This document shows positions 62,172 through 64,000 of a stretch of DNA of 64,000 bases, one piece after another. The first letter of the stretch is position 1; the number at the start of each line of letters is the position of its first letter. The DNA is from VXMT01 sp965204835 (GTDB lineage Bacteria; Chloroflexota; Dehalococcoidia; UBA2979), in NCBI GenBank assembly GCA_965204835.1, contig OZ242017.1, forward strand, positions 1,922,001 to 1,986,000, in the 5' to 3' direction. Under the pieces are notes generated by a model. The model was not told the DNA's origin. It saw nothing but the letters and a program-made list of their open reading frames with translations, and did no database searches. The position numbers were made by a program, and so were the translations under genes.

Positions 62172-62980
62172 GGTGTGGTCCCTTCGAGGTCCTCGCCGGC
62201 GTGGGCGGCGTCGAGCCGCATCGGCACGCCGCGGTCGGCGAGGTAGCGCTTCAGCGCGGCGATGTCGTAGGTGCCGAAGTGGAAGATCGAGGCGGCGAGC
62301 ACGGCGTCCGCGCCGCCGGTCGTGAGCGCCTCGTAGAGGTGGTCAGGCGTGCCTGCGCCGCCCGAGGCGATGACCGGCGCGGTCGCCGCCTCGCGGATGG
62401 CGCGCAGCAGCTCCAGGTCGTAGCCGGTCTGGTGCCCGTCACGGTCCATCGAGGTGACCAGCAACTCGCCCGCGCCGCGCTCGACGGCCTCGCGCGCCCA
62501 CGCGACGGCGTCCTTGCCGGTCGGCGTGCGGCCGCCGTGGGTGTAGACCTCCCAGCCCGCCGAGGGGTCGGCGGGGTCGCGGCGCTTCGCGTCCACGGCC
62601 ACGACGATGCACTGCGAGCCAAAGCCGTGCGCGCCCTCGGTGATGAGCTCGGGGCGCTCGACGGCGGCGGTGTTGATCGAGACCTTGTCCGCGCCGTGTT
62701 CGAGCATCACGCGCACGTCCTCGGGGCTGCGGATGCCCCCGCCCACCGTGAACGGGATGAACACCTGGTCCGTGGTGCGCGCCACCATGTCGTACACCGA
62801 CGGCCGGTCGTCCGAGGAGGCGGTGATGTCGAGGAACACCAGCTCGTCCGCCCCGCGCTCCTCGTACTGCGAGGCCAGCTCAACCGGGTCGCCCGCATCG
62901 CGCAGCTCGACGAACGAGACGCCCTTCACCACGCGGCCGTTGTCGACGTCGAAGCAGGGGATGATGCGCTTGGTCAGCAC
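62168..62980 (-). CDS. hisF: Imidazole glycerol phosphate synthase, cyclase subunit HisF
   Basis: 270 residues, beta/alpha barrel. IIPCFDVDNGRVVKGVSFVELRDAG contains the first catalytic Asp, VVAVDAKRRD the second; SMDRDGHQTGYDLELLR and ASGGAGTPDHLYEAL hold the phosphate sites. Works with HisH, encoded in the same operon. About 15 residues longer than many HisF at the C-terminus. Confidence 0.96.
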   Translation of the reverse strand: MLTKRIIPCFDVDNGRVVKGVSFVELRDAGDPVELASQYEERGADELVFLDITASSDDRPSVYDMVARTTDQVFIPFTVGGGIRSPEDVRVMLEHGADKVSINTAAVERPELITEGAHGFGSQCIVVAVDAKRRDPADPSAGWEVYTHGGRTPTGKDAVAWAREAVERGAGELLVTSMDRDGHQTGYDLELLRAIREAATAPVIASGGAGTPDHLYEALTTGGADAVLAASIFHFGTYDIAALKRYLADRGVPMRLDAAHAGEDLEGTTP

Positions 62981-63001
62981 GGTGCTTCCTCGATGCCTCC
63001 G

Positions 63002-63715
63002 CTACGCCACGGCCGCGAGGGCGTCGGGCAGCCGGATGTCGTCGGTGTAGAGCGCGCGGCCGATGATGGCCGCCTCGACGCCGCAGCGCGCGAGCTCGCG
63101 CAGGTCGTCGAGCGCCGTCACGCCACCCGCCGCGATCACGGCCATCGACGTGTCGGCCACCAGCGAGGCGTACGCCTCGAAGTTGGGTGATCCGCGCACG
63201 CCGTCGCGGTCGATGTCCGTGTAGACGATGCGCTCGACGCCGATGGCGGCAAGCTCGCGCACGAAGGGCGCGGCCTCCACGTCGCTGCCCTCGGTCCAGC
63301 CCTCGACGCGCACGATGCCGTCGCGCGCGTCGACGGAGACGACGAGCCGCTCACGGGCAAGCTCGACGGCCTCTCGCAGCAGCTGCGGGTCGCGCACGGC
63401 GGCGGTGCCCAGCACCACGCGTGCCGCGCCGACATCGAGCGTGGCGCGCAGCGTCGCGAGGTCGCGGATGCCGCCGCCGATCTGCACGGCAGCGTCGACG
63501 CCCTGCACGATGGCGCGAGTGACCTCGGCGTTCGCCTGTCGCCCCTCGCGCGCGCCGTCGAGGTCCACGACGTGGACGCGGCTCGCGCCTTGCTCGACCC
63601 AACGGGCGGCGGCGGCGACGGGGTCGTCCTCGAAGACGGTCTCGCGGTCGTAGTCGCCCTGGTGGAGGCGGACGGCGCGGCCGCCGCGCACGTCGACAGC
63701 GGGGATGACCTCCAT
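63002..63715 (-). CDS. hisA: ProFAR isomerase
   Basis: 237 residues, half-barrel relative of HisF. EVIPAVDVRGGRAVRLHQGDY with the first catalytic Asp, RLVVSVDARDGIVRVEGW with the second, TDIDRDGVRGSPN and AAGGVTALDDLRELA. Start ATG at 63715 overlaps the hisH stop (TGATG); a GTG three bases earlier is also possible. Confidence 0.95.
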   Translation of the reverse strand: MEVIPAVDVRGGRAVRLHQGDYDRETVFEDDPVAAAARWVEQGASRVHVVDLDGAREGRQANAEVTRAIVQGVDAAVQIGGGIRDLATLRATLDVGAARVVLGTAAVRDPQLLREAVELARERLVVSVDARDGIVRVEGWTEGSDVEAAPFVRELAAIGVERIVYTDIDRDGVRGSPNFEAYASLVADTSMAVIAAGGVTALDDLRELARCGVEAAIIGRALYTDDIRLPDALAAVA

Positions 63716-64000
63716 CACGCGCCGCCTGCGGTGGCGCCCGCCCCGGCGGGTGCGATCGAGCCGGTCTCGAGCGCAAGGCGCAGGAAGTTCGCGTAGAGCC
63801 GCAGCCCCGATGCGCCCGACTTCTCCGGGTGGAACTGCGTCGCGATCAGGTTCCCGCGCCCGACGATCGAGGGGAACACGTCGGCGTACTCGGTCTCCGC
63901 GATGACGAGCGCGGGGTCGTCGGGCTGTGGGTGGTAGGAGTGGACGAAGTAGGCGTACGTGCCATCCTCGACGCCTTCGAGGACGGGGTGGGGCCGCACG
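63715..64000 (-). CDS. hisH: Imidazole glycerol phosphate synthase, glutaminase subunit HisH, N-terminus cut by window edge
   Basis: C-terminal 95 codons only. YAYFVHSYHPQP, NLIATQFHPEKSG with the catalytic His and Glu of the class I glutaminase triad, and GLRLYANFLRLA. The nucleophile Cys region lies outside the window. Supplies ammonia to HisF. Confidence 0.95.
   Translation of the reverse strand, partial: VRPHPVLEGVEDGTYAYFVHSYHPQPDDPALVIAETEYADVFPSIVGRGNLIATQFHPEKSGASGLRLYANFLRLALETGSIAPAGAGATAGGA

Overview
The window is a gene-dense piece of a high-GC bacterial chromosome (GC-rich throughout, wobble-position bias to G/C, GTG/TTG starts common, 1-4 base stop/start overlaps). There is no rRNA or other taxonomic marker in it. 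The gene content fits Chloroflexota, possibly the Dehalococcoidia/Tepidiforma side: CdaA/CdaR with Der-PlsY-GpsA, a selenoprotein system with a CUAEP-tail radical SAM protein, a potassium-type membrane pyrophosphatase, dimeric class II GlyRS, and an L31-DUF1385 pair. That placement is an inference. I see no tRNA, rRNA, CRISPR array, IS element or prophage.

Layout. 1-7.4 kb: one long minus-strand operon running argF > cdaA > cdaR > der > plsY > gpsA, then a HEAT-repeat gene and a NUDIX gene cut by the window edge. 7.5-9.7 kb: a lower-GC gene with an MbcA/ParS-like C-terminus and an amidase. 9.8-15.4 kb: a small conserved gene, comEA-comEC (DNA uptake), rph, a HIT protein and a DUF1015 gene that appears to start at ATC. 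15.5-22 kb: serA with a class V aminotransferase, then selA and mutS2 overlapping on the other strand. 22-29 kb: a LuxR-type membrane-anchored regulator sitting between two 35-bp direct repeats of the livF tail, then a complete branched-chain amino-acid type ABC transporter (livK-livH-livM-livG-livF). 29-34.5 kb: a nucleobase permease with a C-terminal extension, a histidine phosphatase and NUDIX pair, a structured leader or small RNA with a terminator, a DUF2335 membrane gene and citrate synthase.

34.6-44.6 kb: acetyl-CoA synthetase; an Nfu-type Fe-S protein that overlaps a radical SAM gene whose apparent TGA stop is almost certainly selenocysteine; VOC, HEPN-like, ATP-grasp, PP2C, GYD, MpaB-like and cyclase-family genes; two small orphan genes. 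44.7-56 kb: uvrA (apparent CTG start), two hypothetical genes around a perfect palindrome, ferredoxin, a metallophosphoesterase, GlyRS, hppA, two tandem FmdB zinc-ribbon genes, yraN and rnhB. 56-64 kb: ftsH, a DedA protein, rplU-rpmA-rpmE, DUF1385, a HAD hydrolase, and the hisH-hisA-hisF-hisI operon running off the right edge.

The main result is the selenoprotein at 37154-38602: TGC-TGA-GCG-GAG-CCC reads C-U-A-E-P, a bacterial SECIS-like hairpin follows at the expected distance, and selA lies in the same window. Other points worth attention are the direct-repeat-flanked membrane regulator, three genes with apparent CTG or ATC starts placed behind good Shine-Dalgarno sequences, a recurring leaderless-promoter arrangement, and a probable structured RNA at 32.5 kb.
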